This document shows positions 12,979 to 25,039 of a stretch of DNA of 64,000 nt, piece by piece (within the stretch, counting starts at the first letter, position 1; the number at the start of each line of letters is the position of its first letter). Made by a program: the position numbers and the translations under genes. Origin of the DNA: Wyeomyia smithii (lineage: Eukaryota > Arthropoda > Insecta > Diptera > Culicidae); contig NC_073694.1 of NCBI RefSeq assembly GCF_029784165.1, positions 51,059,674-51,123,673 on the forward strand, given 5' to 3'. The notes below the pieces were generated by a model. That model saw only the letters and a program-made list of their open reading frames with translations, ran no database searches and had not been told where the DNA came from.

Positions 12979-13764
12979 CTAACACTGGCATGTCGGTGGT
13001 AAACCTGTCGCTCGCTTTGCAACTCTAGGACTATTGGAGAGGCGGCTGCACACACTGATCATCGATAGTGTTCTTCTGGTACCTCGTATGCCCCTTGTGT
13101 CACGTTGGTCGAAGCATTCTACGTCCTCCCTAATGGCTATGCTGATAGGCATCATGCCGGACAGGACGCAGATTGCGCCGTATGACACTGTGCGGAACGC
13201 ACTCGCAACCCTCAGGCACATGGGCCGTAGGTACTTTCCAGTTTGCCACGATAACTGTTAGTACTTAGCGCTTTGGACCACACTGGGCCTCCATACCTAA
13301 GTATGGATGAAACCACGCTGGCAAGAAGTTTACGCTTGCTGCCATTCACTGCTGAACTGTTCGACATCATTCGAGATAGCAAGCATGACATGTTTCTTAA
13401 ATGTGAGCTTATCGTGAACCATAACACCCAAGAGCTTTAAAGATCGCTTTGAGGTAATAGTGCAGTCTCCGAATCTGACCACTGCCTGTCGCTCTGATTT
13501 GTGATTATTCACAACCGTGACCTTCGTCTTATGGAGCGCTAGCTCCAGTTCCCTGGAGTGCATCCCAGCTTCGACTTTGCGTATACAGTGCGCGGCCGTC
13601 AACTCCTCGATCGACTCGCCGTAGACCTCTAGCGTTATGTAGTCTGCAAAGCCGGCGATCACAACTCCTACAGGGAACTTGAGTTTCAACACCCCGTCGT
13701 ACATAGCATTCCCCAACACTGGGCCCAGGATAGAACAGTGAGGAACTACTGCGGTAATTGGGAC
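12979..13764 (-). pseudogene. R1-like non-LTR retrotransposon, RT C-terminal fragment
   Basis: Minus-strand frames read NAMYDGVLKLKFPVGV, GFADYITLEVYGES, LKLLGVMVHDKLTFKKHV, then in other frames SRMMSNSSAV, KRKLLASVVSSILRYGGPVW and AIREDVECFDQRDTRGIRG. These are in the order of the palm/thumb and linker of R1-clade ORF2. The catalytic FADD box has become FADY, and at least two frame changes occur, so it is inactive. The 5' portion of ORF2 is missing. The upstream neighbour on the same strand is a fragment of a different element. Confidence 0.8.
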
Positions 13765-13799
13765 TCACTTCTGACCCTCCTCCGTATTGTAAGCAAGTA

Positions 13800-14410
13800 C
13801 TCGATTTTGGAAGTACTTCCTTACTTTTACTTTGTTGGCTAACGGACCGTTAACCGGTCTAGGGCCGAACGAATTAGAGATGTCCAGCTTCTTCTGTCTG
13901 GCTGCCCAAGCCACTCTCCAGTCTCCTCGTACACCAGCAGATCGTGCATCTTCTTCCACCGCGCACATCCACCGCGTGCGAGGCCTTCCACGGAGTCGAC
14001 GGCCTCTTCCTGGTTCTCTACTGAATACAGCGCTAGTTTTGTACGAATTCGCAAACTACGGGACCTTGGCTGGTTACGCAGTCCGTAGAAAGCCCTGTTC
14101 GCAGCTGCAACTCGTCGTTTCACTTCACGGCTCATATCGTTGTTACATGTCACAAGCTAACCAAGATAAACGAATTCGTCAACCACTTCAAATCGTTCCC
14201 ACCGATCTCCACCTCAGCACCAACACCACGGGGACTCCCACGCTCTCTGCCAGCTACTATTTATTTCTTTTTTGCAGAGTTAATGACTAGTCCCAATCTC
14301 GCTGCTTCTCTCCTAAAAGGTACGAAAGCCTCCTCCACGGCCTTACGGTTGATACCGATGATATCGATGTCGTCCGCAAAGCCAAGAAGCATGTGAGATT
14401 TCATGATGAT
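13800..14410 (-). pseudogene. EN+RT-type non-LTR element, 3' end fragment
   Basis: On the minus strand from 14410: GFADDIDIIGI (intact FADD box), FRREAARLGLVIN, then FVYLG, CNNDMSREVKRRVAAANR, AFYGLRNQ and LRIRTKLALYS, followed by a damaged C-terminus ending near an AAAGTAAAAGTAA tail. This is the same family as the copies at 40690, 45831 and 51134. A large deletion joins LALYS to the extreme C-terminus. It lies between two R1-like fragments of the same orientation. Confidence 0.75.
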
Positions 14411-14559
14411 TGTACCTATTTAAGCATCGTCTACCCTCCAGTTCAATATCAGTCCTGAGCTATGGAACGACACATCGATGATCGACTTCGCACTATTTCT
14501 GCTGTAGGTATGTACATTTGATCCCAATGTTGCTGAAAGTTTCCAACTAGGTGTTTTCT

Positions 14560-15545
14560 TTCTAGTTCGAACAGCGACTTCCCCACTCAACAGCCCAAAC
14601 GTTAAAGTGACCCGCCACCACCAACGGCACTAAGCCCGTCAGCTTCTGGACCCTTTCGGAGGCGGATTGACTCAGTGGCCACCTCCACCCTGCACTTATC
14701 TTTGAGGGCTTGTGCAGCAGCGCACCCCTCGGTGATTTCATCCAGGTTTTTAAGCTGGAGAGTGAGTGCCCGAACCTGCACCTCTTTGCCAAGGACTTGC
14801 TAGGCTACCACTTCGTAGGAAGCGCCCTTGTTCTGCGCATCCTTTTGGGTCTTAAAAATCATCTCGCAAGTGCGAGATCGACGGATGGTCCGCGCATCCG
14901 CTCCCAAATTCTTGAGCTTAGTTTACTTCTCATTTTCTTCAAGACTTCAGCGTACTTAGACCTGTCAGTCTTGAGCATGAGGGTGTATTCCCTGCTCCTC
15001 GCCTTGTTGTCCTTTGGCGGATATTTTTTTCGCCGCGCTCCGTCTAGATGCCTTTTCCTTCCTGGCGCCTGTTTCCTACTAAGGTAACCCATGGGTTTTC
15101 CACAGTCACCGCTCTGGTCGATGTTCCAGCCAGAAAGGCTAGCTCCACCAACCGCTTCTCGCGGCGAATGAAGGGCATAATGAGGCTTTAGCCCTAGCTA
15201 CAAGTTCGGCGTACTCCTTTTGTGCTTCGTCGATGATAGCCCAAAGCAGGGGGAGACCCTGCTTCAGATCCCTGGAACTCGATGATAGCATCGAGCTGTT
15301 CGGAAAGCGCTGCCACCCTAGGCCGCCTGTCCCTGCTCTTGTCAGAGGCCTTGACTACCAAGGGACCACTGACCGTTATATCCGTTGTGGAAACTGGCGT
15401 GTTGGGTTCTTTTTCTGTGGAGGCCGCTGGATGCCACCTCACGCGAAGGGATTAGATAGTCCATTCTCCATTCTTCGTTGATTGGGCCCCCTTCCGGCCG
15501 CAATCCTCGTCCAAAATGGAGTAGTCGCCTATTTGGTCCCATAGT
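14560..15545 (-). pseudogene. R1-like non-LTR element, ORF1 and endonuclease start
   Basis: Minus-strand pieces in order: an ORF1 N-terminal region (15542-15194), REKRLVELAFLAG near 15150, a basic coiled segment (ARRKKYPPKDNKARSRE), MLKTDRSKYAEVLKKMRSK, frame-shifted RTIRRSRTCEMI and VLGKEVQVRALTLQLKNLDE, then PLVVAGHFNVWAVEWGSRC near 14610. The last matches the endonuclease AGDFNAWA block, but its Asp is replaced by His. Several frameshifts are present. Probably the 5' half of the element whose RT piece lies at 12979-13764, with most of the endonuclease and RT fingers deleted. Confidence 0.7.
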
Positions 15546-16026
15546 GGTCTATGCCGAAGCAGTAAGGTCATGGCCAGGGTAGGTCGCCTACAGCGCCTTT
15601 TCAGCAACTATGTCACCCCCGATCGGCGTAAGTCAGGAGAGAGAATATGTTCCTAAGATTATTTCCCACCATCTCATCCTTCTCCTGTTTGATTTCCACC
15701 AGGCAGTGAACGCGGAACGTACTAGAAGGCCTGCTAGGTTTAACGTCGATGCAGGTGCCAGCCCAGAGAAGTGGTACCATAAAAAAATCCGACTCAGATC
15801 CGTTTTCTACACTACCAGTTGCCATGTTTGGTACCTTATTGGCATCGACCCTAACGGGTGGGCTAGTGCATTTTAGATGGTGGGAGCGGCACTACCGGGG
15901 TACTTGTGGCTTTTGCGAGTAGTCTACTGCCCAGCGTCCGACCCTCACCCTACACCCCTAGGCAACTGTTTCTCTTCAAAATCACCTACCATCACGTGCT
16001 TTGGAGATCACACCATAGAAGGTTCG

Positions 16027-16960
16027 GTGGTGGCGCAAGCCGAACGTTTCGCATTTGAAGGTGTTTGGCAGAGCATTAATCCATAGGCCAAAAAAAGCGT
16101 AGCAAACTTCAGGACAAGTCAAAAGAAATGATGTTCGTCGGATATTCTAGCAATCACAAAGCCTAACAAGCTAGTGATCAATCGGGACATTCGTTTTTTC
16201 GAGAAATAGTTGGTGCAACCCGGCACCGGCATTCACATGCTTGAGGAAGAATCGTATGAAGACCTTCTTTAACTGTTACTACCTACTACCTACTACTACC
16301 TACCTACTACCGCCTAAGGTGGCAAAAAGTCCCGAACTCCCAAATGAGAGTGAAAAAGGTAACGCAGATTAAAATTAAACAAACTGTGACGAATCCCCAA
16401 GCGAAGGAACCGGCCCACGAAGATCGAAATGGTTGAACAAAGGGGTGATGTTACAAAAATTCCACGAAATGCGAAATGTGGCCGTAGTAGCTGAGCCAAG
16501 TACCTAAGAAAGAGCCCAAAACAAACCTGGAAGCGCATTCTTGAAAGCAGTCATCAAGGATGAACTCCAATCGCTTCCAGAGAATTTTACTTGGACTACT
16601 GTAGCACTCCAGAAAGACGGAAGGTCGTCGGCTGTAGGTGGTTGTACAAGTAAAAATTTAACGAAAACAGACTAGTCACACCTGGTGTGAGCCTGGTCGC
16701 TCAAGGTTTCAGTCAGAAATTTTAAACTGACTGCAGCCAGGAGTTTGGTTCTGTGGCAAAACCAGTCACTCTTCGAACTTGGCTAACCATTGCCACCCGT
16801 TGTCAACTGAAGTGTCTGGAGAGGTTTGTTATCTAAAAAAGGACCTTTATGGATTGAAGCAGTCCGGCAAGGCCAGCTAGTGCAGCGACACTTCCTCTAG
16901 TGAAAAGCAACCTTTGTGTGGTAGCGGGTAGCATCAGTAGTGGATACACCACCCAGAAGT
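16027..16960 (+). pseudogene. Ty1/copia-type LTR retrotransposon pol fragment
   Basis: Plus-strand pieces in copia order: VSHLKVFG (16045), a frame change, MMFVGYSSNHKA (about 16128), INRDIRFFEK, ELQSLPENFTWTTVALQKDG (about 16561), VSLVAQGFSQ-like sequence in a broken frame, RTWLTIA-like sequence, and LYGLKQSGKA (about 16847). These mark the end of the integrase region and the first part of copia RT. Many stops and shifts occur, and the downstream YVDD part and LTRs are absent here. Confidence 0.8.
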
Positions 16961-17404
16961 GAAAAATTGCCTCATTTTACAAAACACACTAATATTCTGT
17001 CAGTGATAACGCAAAGATGCGATCAGCATCATATTCGACATTGAATCAAACAACAAGCTGTCCTTTCTAGGATAAATTAGATACCTAATAATAAGAGTTT
17101 ATATTTTCTCGTTAATTTATTACATTTTTCATTTTAAATGTTGAAACAGTTATAAACTTGACTTCATCCTCAGAATGAACTGAATTTCTTGTTCCTTCAG
17201 CAATATGCGGATAGCAGCTGCACCAACTACACAAGCGAACTAGATTCTGGCAAACAAAATTTCTGTTGGTTGTCTGATTCCAAGTGTAAAAACAGCCTTC
17301 CACTTTGTTATCAGAGTGCCTCATTGAGATTTGGTAATATTATTCTAATCAAATGTTTACAAAGTTTTAAAATATTTTGCTTTCTCCCATTCAATAAAAC
17401 AGAT

Positions 17405-18375
17405 CACGGTGCTCCCACAGACCGTTATTATAAAAAAAATGCACCAAGAATCTGAATACACCATTCGATTCATTATGATGCCCAGAATCTTTGGTCAAAA
17501 TTTCTAAATCATCGTATGGTACATTTTTGAGTAATGCCCTTTTGAAGGAAAGTACAAAAAGTGATATAAAAACGACGAAATACTTATTGTAAAGCACGTT
17601 TTGAACCTTCCAAAAGAGTTTCTACACATTCCAAGTATTATATTTCAAGACATTAACAGTTGGTGGAAAGATTTATTTGGAAATCCCACAGTGCACAGTG
17701 GTCTAAACTCGAAAAATCGTGATCCTTTTAGATTTGAGTGCGAAAAATTGATTTTATGTACACAATGTATTCCGCAAAATTGTTTCATAGAACAAGGCCT
17801 TACTTTTGGCGTTTCTATTTTTTCGATCAATCCACCTAACAGTTAGATAAAAACAAATATTTTTCTACTTTTCAAAATACCAGATTGCTTCCTTCAGCAA
17901 ATTTGTGGAAAATATTAAAAGAAAAATAATTGCTGAATACTGCGATGCCCTATCTGTACGTTGGACACGACAAAATAAAGTTTTTTAGAACACCCGTCCT
18001 TAAAATCAGTTTTTTGCCCATATTTTTTTCTGTGATTGTCAATGATTCTTCGAATTTAGGCCACTGTGCATTGTGAGATTTGCAATCAATTTTTTCACCA
18101 ACTGTTAATGTCTTGAAATATAATATTTGGAATGTGTAGAAACTATTTTGGAAGTTATTTCATAAAATGGTAGTTCAAAACGTGCTTTACAATAAGTGTT
18201 TCGTCGTTTTTATATCACTTTTTTGTACTTTGGGACAAAAGGGCATTACTCAAAAATGTACCGTACGATGATTTTGAAATTTTGACCAGAGATTCTAGAC
18301 GTCATACCGAAACGAATGGCGTACTCAGATTCTTTAGTGATTTTTTTTATAATAACGGTCTGTGGGAGCACCGTG
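17405..18375. mobile_element. Fold-back DNA element with 4-bp TSD
   Basis: Begins CACGGTGCTCCCACAGACCG and ends with its reverse complement. Arms of about 300 bp (17405-17702 against 18058-18375) pair with roughly 85-90% identity by eye. Perfect AGAT sits on both sides (17401-17404 and 18376-18379), consistent with a 4-bp target-site duplication. The 355-bp centre encodes no recognised protein. Non-autonomous; superfamily not assigned. Confidence 0.85.
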
Positions 18376-18908
18376 AGATGATTCAATGCCTTCGTCGTAC
18401 GCAAATTCACCGAATTCCCGCCGTCATGGTCTTGCTTAGTATTGATCGCCGATGATAAAAATAATTTATGATAAAGCTCAAAGACGTTCCGCAAGACGTT
18501 CTGATTGGCTAGAAAACATAAAAATGTCTAAAAGTAAACAAAGAGGTAGTGAAATATAAAATACCCTTTAATCCCAAGCAACGACGAGTGCTGCGAAAAT
18601 TTGGAAACAAGCTACAATTTTTCATTTTTCCAGTTTGAGCTCTTAGGCAAAACATGTGTTTACCAGTGTTATTTTCAACAAAAGATGAACCACCAGTGGT
18701 GAAACTTATGATTACTCGCAAATGTTCCAGACGGTGAAGTACAACTTTAAGGCCTATGATTACACTTGTAAGGAATTATGATTGCTTTATAAATAATATT
18801 AGAAGTTATTTTGTCATCCTTTGAGTAATTACATTTCCTAAAAAATGTGAATTCAAGCAATATTTGCAACGCATTTCATACAGTAACTTTCGAGTCACAA
18901 CCATCATT

Positions 18909-19440
18909 TTTTTTTTCACACAACATTTATTTGACACGGCACAATACAAATTAATGTTTTACGGAGCCAATTAAATCTAATGCCTTATGGTCTAAAATAT
19001 CTTATAATCTAAAGGCAAATTTTGTATCCTCGCTGCCGACTACGAGCTGAAACTAAATCTATTACTAAAACTACATGGTTTTTTTCTTATCCGAGACTCG
19101 TTTCGCTGTTAAATGGGCACCTTGATGCTCTTCAAATAGCTATAAACAAGTAGCATGCATGGTAAGTTTCGCTGAGCGAGAATATCACAATCTGGCACAT
19201 AGGGCTGTATTCCTCGGGCCCTGAGGGTATCCAAAAGTAGAGATCTGGCGCCGCAGAATTCAGCACACACCCAAACCACGGGTTCAATGTCTTGGTACCC
19301 CAATCCACAAACGCAATGATTACTGCTCGCCAGCCCAATACGCAGGAGATGTGCATCTAACCCATAGTGGTTGGACATAATCCGAGACATCAACAATATC
19401 GCACGCTAGCCTGGGGGCTGATGCGGTCTCGATCAGCTAG
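18909..19440 (-). pseudogene. Jockey-clade non-LTR retrotransposon, 3' end
   Basis: The minus-strand frame 19396-19109 reads LMSRIMSNHYGLDAHLLRIG, then SSNHCVCGLGYQDIEPVVW and CDILAQRNLPCMLLVYSYLK. This is the cysteine-containing C-terminal tail of Jockey/R1-type ORF2. After the stop, a 3' UTR of about 190 bp ends in an A-rich tail, seen as the T run at 18909-18920 on the plus strand. The 5' part is missing, which is typical of truncated insertion. A second 3' end of this family lies at 60567-60930. Confidence 0.85.
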
Positions 19441-19712
19441 ATTAGTTGAGAGAATTCGTTATCATGCGAATGAAATCTCGTCCTACATCCAACCCACGAA
19501 ACCAAGGTTTAGTGGAGAGCAACCATCATTGTCACAACCAGTCATTGTGGTGGATTTCATCAGTTGGTGGTTTGGTGCTAGTTTATATCATTGTTTATGT
19601 TGGTACAATCCCAATAATTAAATTAAATGTACATTTTTGCCACCAAAGGTATAAAATTGGTCCCAATGGCCGAATGTCATATACCACTCGACCCCTTTCG
19701 ACGAACCGAGCA

Positions 19713-19764
19713 TTTTCTGTATGTATGTGTGTATGTGTGTGTGTATGTGTGTGTGTGTATGTGC
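19713..19764. repeat. (GT)n / GTAT microsatellite
   Basis: A run of GTATGT and GTGTGT units interrupted by AT steps. Confidence 0.9.
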
Positions 19765-19774
19765 AACTTTTTTT

Positions 19775-20880
19775 TCTCACTCACTTTTCTCGGAGATGGC
19801 TGGACCGATTTTCATAAAATTAATTGCAAATGGAAGGTCTAGTGGCGCCATAGGTTGCTATTGAATTTTATTGTAATCGGATTTTTAGTTTAGAGGTTGT
19901 GTATCAAAATGTAAAAATCACGAAACATCAATATCTCAGAAACCACATAACCGATTTCAATAAAACTGGTTTTAAATGATCGGGCTGTCTTCAAAACCCT
20001 TAACTTTTAAATATCGTAATGATTGAATATGTGGTTCAAGAGTTATGTAAAGAAAAGTTATCCTGAGGTTGTTTAAACTCACTCATTTTTCTCAGAGATG
20101 GTTGAACCGATTTTCACAAAATTAGTGTCAAATGAAAGCTCTAGTTGCCTCATAGATTGCTATTGAATTTCATTGTAATAGGATAGTAACTTTGTCCGTT
20201 GTTCATAAAAATGTGAAATCACGTTATAAAAGCAAAGCATATATCAAAAACTGCTTGAACTCACTTACTTTTCTCAGAAATGGCTAGACCGGTTTTCACG
20301 AAATTAGTTGAAAATGAAAGGTCTAGTCTTATTACTTTGCCTGTTATGTTTAAAAATGTGAAATCCAGCTTTGAAAAGAAACATATTCCGAAGACTACAT
20401 AAATTCACTCACTTTTCTCAGAGATGGTTGAACCGATTTCCACAAAATTAGTGTCAAATGAAAAGTCTAGCTGCCTCATAACACCCTATTGAATTTTGCT
20501 GTAATCGGACTGTAACTTCGTCTCTAATGTATCGAAATGTGAAAATCACGAAACTTTATTATATTAGAAACTACACAACCGATTTAAACAATATTAATAT
20601 CAGATGAACAGGCTAGTTAAGGGTTAACTGATGAATTATGATTGAACACGTGGTTTCAAAGTTTGGCTGCCCTATACGTTCCCTTTTCATTTGATTATAA
20701 TCGAACTTAAGCAACCGTTATGTATTAAATCGTCAAAACAACGAAAGTCTGTTATCTCAAGTACTACACGACTTTTTTGAACATAAATGTGTCATACGAA
20801 CGAGTCATCTCTCAAACTTACAAATAACAAACTTCATAACAATTTTATATATGGTTCAAAAGTTTCGGAAAGAAAAGAAA
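19775..20880. repeat. Diverged repeats of one motif (CTCACTTTTCTC family)
   Basis: The block CACTTTTCTCNGAGATGG, followed by TGAACCGATTTTCACAAAAT and a conserved AAATGAAAG-TCTAG stretch, occurs at about 19778, 20080, 20260 and 20405. Parts of the following sequence (CTATTGAATTT, TGTAATCGGA) are also repeated. Spacing is irregular (about 300, 180 and 145 bp), so it is not a clean tandem array. No coding content. Confidence 0.7.
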
Positions 20881-20920
20881 TTCAAAGACTATTCAAAACT
20901 ATACCTGCTTTGATCATGAT

Positions 20921-21669
20921 TTAAGGGGTTATATACCTTTTTAGTTTTCAAAAAACCGAAAAAAAATAATTGTTTTATCTTCAAATACAACATCTTGAGA
21001 ACATTTTCACAAATTTTCATAAAGATCTGAGCAATAGGAAGAGAGTTAGAGCGATTTGCAGCGCGCCTCGCCACGGCCGCATAAGCTAAACTTGAAACTT
21101 TACACGCGATTATCTCGGAATAGTGTTTTCCGAAAAATGACTTTGCCGTGATCCTGATTGCGGAAAAACTACTGAACCAATTTCCTTCATCTTTTTTTTT
21201 TAATTTTCGTTATTAAATTCGCCGGTCCTTGAACGATCGCTTTTTGAAAGATACAGTTACATTTTGCCGCCAAAAAATTTTTAATGCAATTTTTAGCGCT
21301 CAAAACGTGCATTTTTTGGGAAAAACGTTCCCGTTTGCACTGAAAACAAAATACTCATAAAAGCGATCGTTCAAGGACCCGGCACACTTCTAAACTAATG
21401 AAATAATATGAGTTTTTTGATTTCGGTTGACCCGCTGAGTCTCTATCAGGATCACCGCAAGCTTCTGCAAAAAAATAGCGTTTCGGGGAAACGGCCATTA
21501 CTCCAGTAATAATTGGTATATCTCAAAATCAAACGTATTTTTTTTTTTGTTGATAAACTGTACTTTCAGAAAAACATTCCTTTGATGCAATGAAAATGGT
21601 GCTATGCACTTAAAAATAGATTCTAACTTCCCTCATTTTTCTCGACCAAAAAGGTATATAACCCCTTAA
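20921..21669. mobile_element. MITE with TTAA target duplication
   Basis: TTAA at 20921-20924 is followed by GGGGTTATATACCTTTTT. The mirror image (AAAAAGGTATATAACCCC, then TTAA) ends at 21669. The terminal inverted repeat is 18 bp or more and perfect, and the target is TTAA, as for piggyBac-like elements. The centre holds a second inverted pair, CCTTGAACGATCGCTTT (21222) against AAGCGATCGTTCAAGG (21361). There is no transposase, so it is non-autonomous. Confidence 0.85.
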
Positions 21670-24119
21670 ATGTGGTATCGTTCTATTTTAACGTTCCCGG
21701 TATCGCTCGTGATTAAATTGTTCAAAATTAAGAGTCATTTCTTATATTTCGCTATTTCTTAAGCACTAACATTACGTCAAATTTCATATTTTATACTTCA
21801 ATTACAACATCAATATTTTGGAGCCCAACGAGTGAATATACCTTTATTAGATTTAAACAGCCATGTAAATCTATTTTTACAAATAATAAGTTTGAAAGAG
21901 AAAGGCTGAGTCTGACCGCTAGGTGGATTAATTTAGGTTTTTGAATCAATTTAGGTTCCAAAAATCATTTGTTTTTCAGTGTAGCATCTCATATTCAATA
22001 TTGTTAGTCTATTTAAAATAAATATTCGGAATCTACTAACAGCCATTCATTAGCAGCTTTTCTTTAACTCTTGTCATTATTTGAATATATCAATTTGAAA
22101 TAAAACTTTGAAAATTTCAGCTTTTATCAAATGTTGATTTAATTAAATTTTCAAAAAGGAAGTTTACAGAGATACTTAGTTAAGTAAAGCCTACTCACCC
22201 ACGAAGTCTCATTTTCAAGTTTACCTCTGCTTTCTTATGAATTTCCAACAGCGAGCTCTCGATCCAGCATTAAAAAAAAATCATGTCATTTTACCACTGT
22301 CGCGTAAACAACCTTCGGATATTTTTCAACCTCCATTGCAGGAGCTGAAGACTAACTATGTTACGTATAGTTACCGAACAGGCAACAGGCAATTTAGTTT
22401 TCCAGTAGAAAACTTTCCAAAAGTGATTACTTTTTTACCCGCGCTTCTCCACTGAACGAATCACACTGGCCACCGGGGGCTCAATTGGCGCCACGAGTTG
22501 TAAATAAAACTTACGACCCAACGGCGAAGCCATCCATCTCTAGCTGCGAAGTCAAAGCAATGTAAGACCGCACGGAAAGGGCGCGCCACGGAGTAACAAT
22601 TCCTATCAATCTTAATAGAAAAAGTATTACATTTTGCTCCAGCAGTTAGCGCCGAAGTTGGCCACTATTGCGGGGTAGATTTTCTTCTGGCTTTGCTGGC
22701 GCTCTGGTTCTTCGTTCCCACTAGCTTTGAACACTAAGAATGCGACCAGCAAGTTTACAGAAACCCGCGCGAAATCCCATTGAGGACGACTGTTGTTGCA
22801 GGATAACTTCTGCTTCAACGTCCCACCGGCCTCCTAACCGACCCTGGCTAATGCATTGTTCGGCAAATGGCAAGTTCAAATGAGCTGCTTGGGGTTGAGG
22901 ATCAGGAAATTTATAATTAAACTTAGTGCTGCTGCCATAAGGTGCTGCTTCGCGCGGTGGTAGTTTGTTCTTTGTTTTCTTCTTCCTTCACGGGTTAACT
23001 TCGTTCCGATCTAACCAACCAAAGGCGGGACCGATGGCAAGCGTAGTAATTCTCGTTTTCTCCGCCAACTGCTTCGCTAGAGGTCATATTAATTGAAGCC
23101 AACTTCTCCAGTGCTCGAGTACTCGCGTGAGAAGTTGTGAAATTAATTGATAAACTTGGATATTATAGATGTTTGGCTGTAATTGTATTTCGACTGGCTG
23201 TTGAGAAAATGGATGTAATTTCGATGTGTGCTAGCTTCTGCTTGCGAGCGTGGTTTGATGATTTTTTTTAGCGGTGGAAGAATTTCTACAACTTTTCTAC
23301 AGCATGCCAGCTAACAAATTACTTTTCATTGTTTACGCGGGTTTGATGAAAAATTCATTCCATTGTTTCCGTGAGGTACGGGTTTTCCGAACAAGCAATG
23401 TACGATAAATCTTTAAAGTTTGTTTGCGTTGTATGGAGCACAATTAAAATTGTAATTACACTGTAATGCACTACCAATCGAGCATAAAAACTTTCTCCTG
23501 TGGGTTGGTTTTTACTCAGGGTGGCTCGATGAAACAATTTGAATAATTTAGTGAGTAGATTTTTGCTCTTTGGATGCATGAATTAAATATCATTTGATTT
23601 TTTTTGTTTCAAATTTTCATCACTTAATACCAAGCGACGAACCTTTGCGGCCGGTTGCAGCAAGTGACTAAGTGCTAAATAACCATGCGCCCCCATTTTT
23701 ATGCGATGGAGGCGCACTATAGGTACTTGATTAAGGGAATTTCACAGACTATTGTATGAGGTTATTTTAATTTTCATGATTTGTTTCTGGGCTTTGCTTT
23801 ATTGCCGTTTTCTGTTAATTTATTCCAGTGCATTATATTACTAACAAACTCTATATTGGCATATTACCTAGTTATTAGTCCATAAATCTATTTTGCAGGT
23901 TATGTTTGTGATTCCATCGCAACTAAAATAATTTGATTCCTTATGACCGCAGACCATATTCAGTCAAAACCGTATCTATTTATTTTTATTCCAGCATATT
24001 TTAATATTTTGTTATCTTTCATAATAATTATAAAAAATTTTTTTCATGAAGTTTCTGAAATTATTACATTAAACAATTATCGTTTGTCATCGAGTATTGC
24101 TCGGAAATCGTAAAATTTT
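21670..24119. other. Intronic DNA, no feature recognised
   Basis: Mixed AT-rich sequence. Open frames at 22237-22455 (plus), 22627-22818 (minus) and 23355-23579 (minus) lack recognisable similarity or splice signals. It lies inside the inferred 34.6-kb kinase intron. Confidence 0.5.
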
Positions 24120-24830
24120 TAGAATTCGAAGAATGAATGAATTCATGAATTCATGAAAAATAAATTAATATTCATGATAATTTAATTCATAAAGTGAATG
24201 GATTCATTAAATTCCTAGATATAATGAAATTTGGAAAAGTTATATAACTCATATAGCAAAGCAAATTCATAGACTTAATTTAAAGCCTTCGTAAAATTTA
24301 AAAAAATCTTTAAAATTATAGAATTCAGTGAACTCATATAATCAATCAAATTCATGGAAATCGAAAAATTCACAAAAAACATTGCATCCTAGAATACACA
24401 AAAGTGGAATTTATATAATACATACAACTCATAGGAATCACATAATTTTAAGAATTCGTGAAATTCATCAAATACGTAAGAGTAGCAGAAATAACAGAAT
24501 TCATAGAATTGATAGGAGTTCATGAAGTTGATGAAATATAAACTGGCATATGAAAAATTCTTTGAGTCCATAAAATTCAAGGACTTCGTAGAATGTTTGG
24601 AATGCATAGTATAGTATTTTATTTAATAATGACTTTGAGAAACTCACACAATTAATAGAATTCATAAAACCAATAGGTTTCATAAAAATCATGGAATTTA
24701 TCAAGTTAATGGAATTCATGAAATTCATAAAACTCTCAAAACAATAATAGAATTTACAAAATTCATAGAAAACATGGGATTTAAAGATATTATAGGATTC
24801 ATATAATTAATTATAACTTAATAAATTCGA
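24120..24830. repeat. Decayed flank of the nonamer satellite
   Basis: GAATTCATG, AAATTCAT and AGAATTCAT units recur at about 9-bp register but with frequent substitutions. This looks like the older edge of the homogeneous array that starts near 25050. Confidence 0.7.
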
Positions 24831-24856
24831 GGTCTATTTCGACTGTTACGATTTCA

Positions 24857-24992
24857 AATTTATGGTGTTTCGGCTAGCAGTCTTTTGTTAAAAAATCAAA
24901 ACAGAAGTTTGTCTACTGTCCTACGTCGGACAGTAGACAAACTTCTGTTTTGATTTTTTAACAAAAGACTGCAAGCCGAAACACCATAAATT
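24857..24992. repeat. Near-perfect loopless palindrome (68-bp arms)
   Basis: The left arm starts AATTTATGGTGTTTCGGCT and the right arm ends AGCCGAAACACCATAAATT. Reading both strands, only one mismatch outside the centre is visible (CTAGCAG against CTTGCAG). The centre, near 24924, is CTGTCCTACGTCGGACAG. It sits at the edge of the satellite. It could form a cruciform or a long RNA hairpin. Confidence 0.85.
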
Positions 24993-25039
24993 CAACTTAA
25001 TAAAACTTATAGAATTTATACAAAGCATAGAAATTATAG

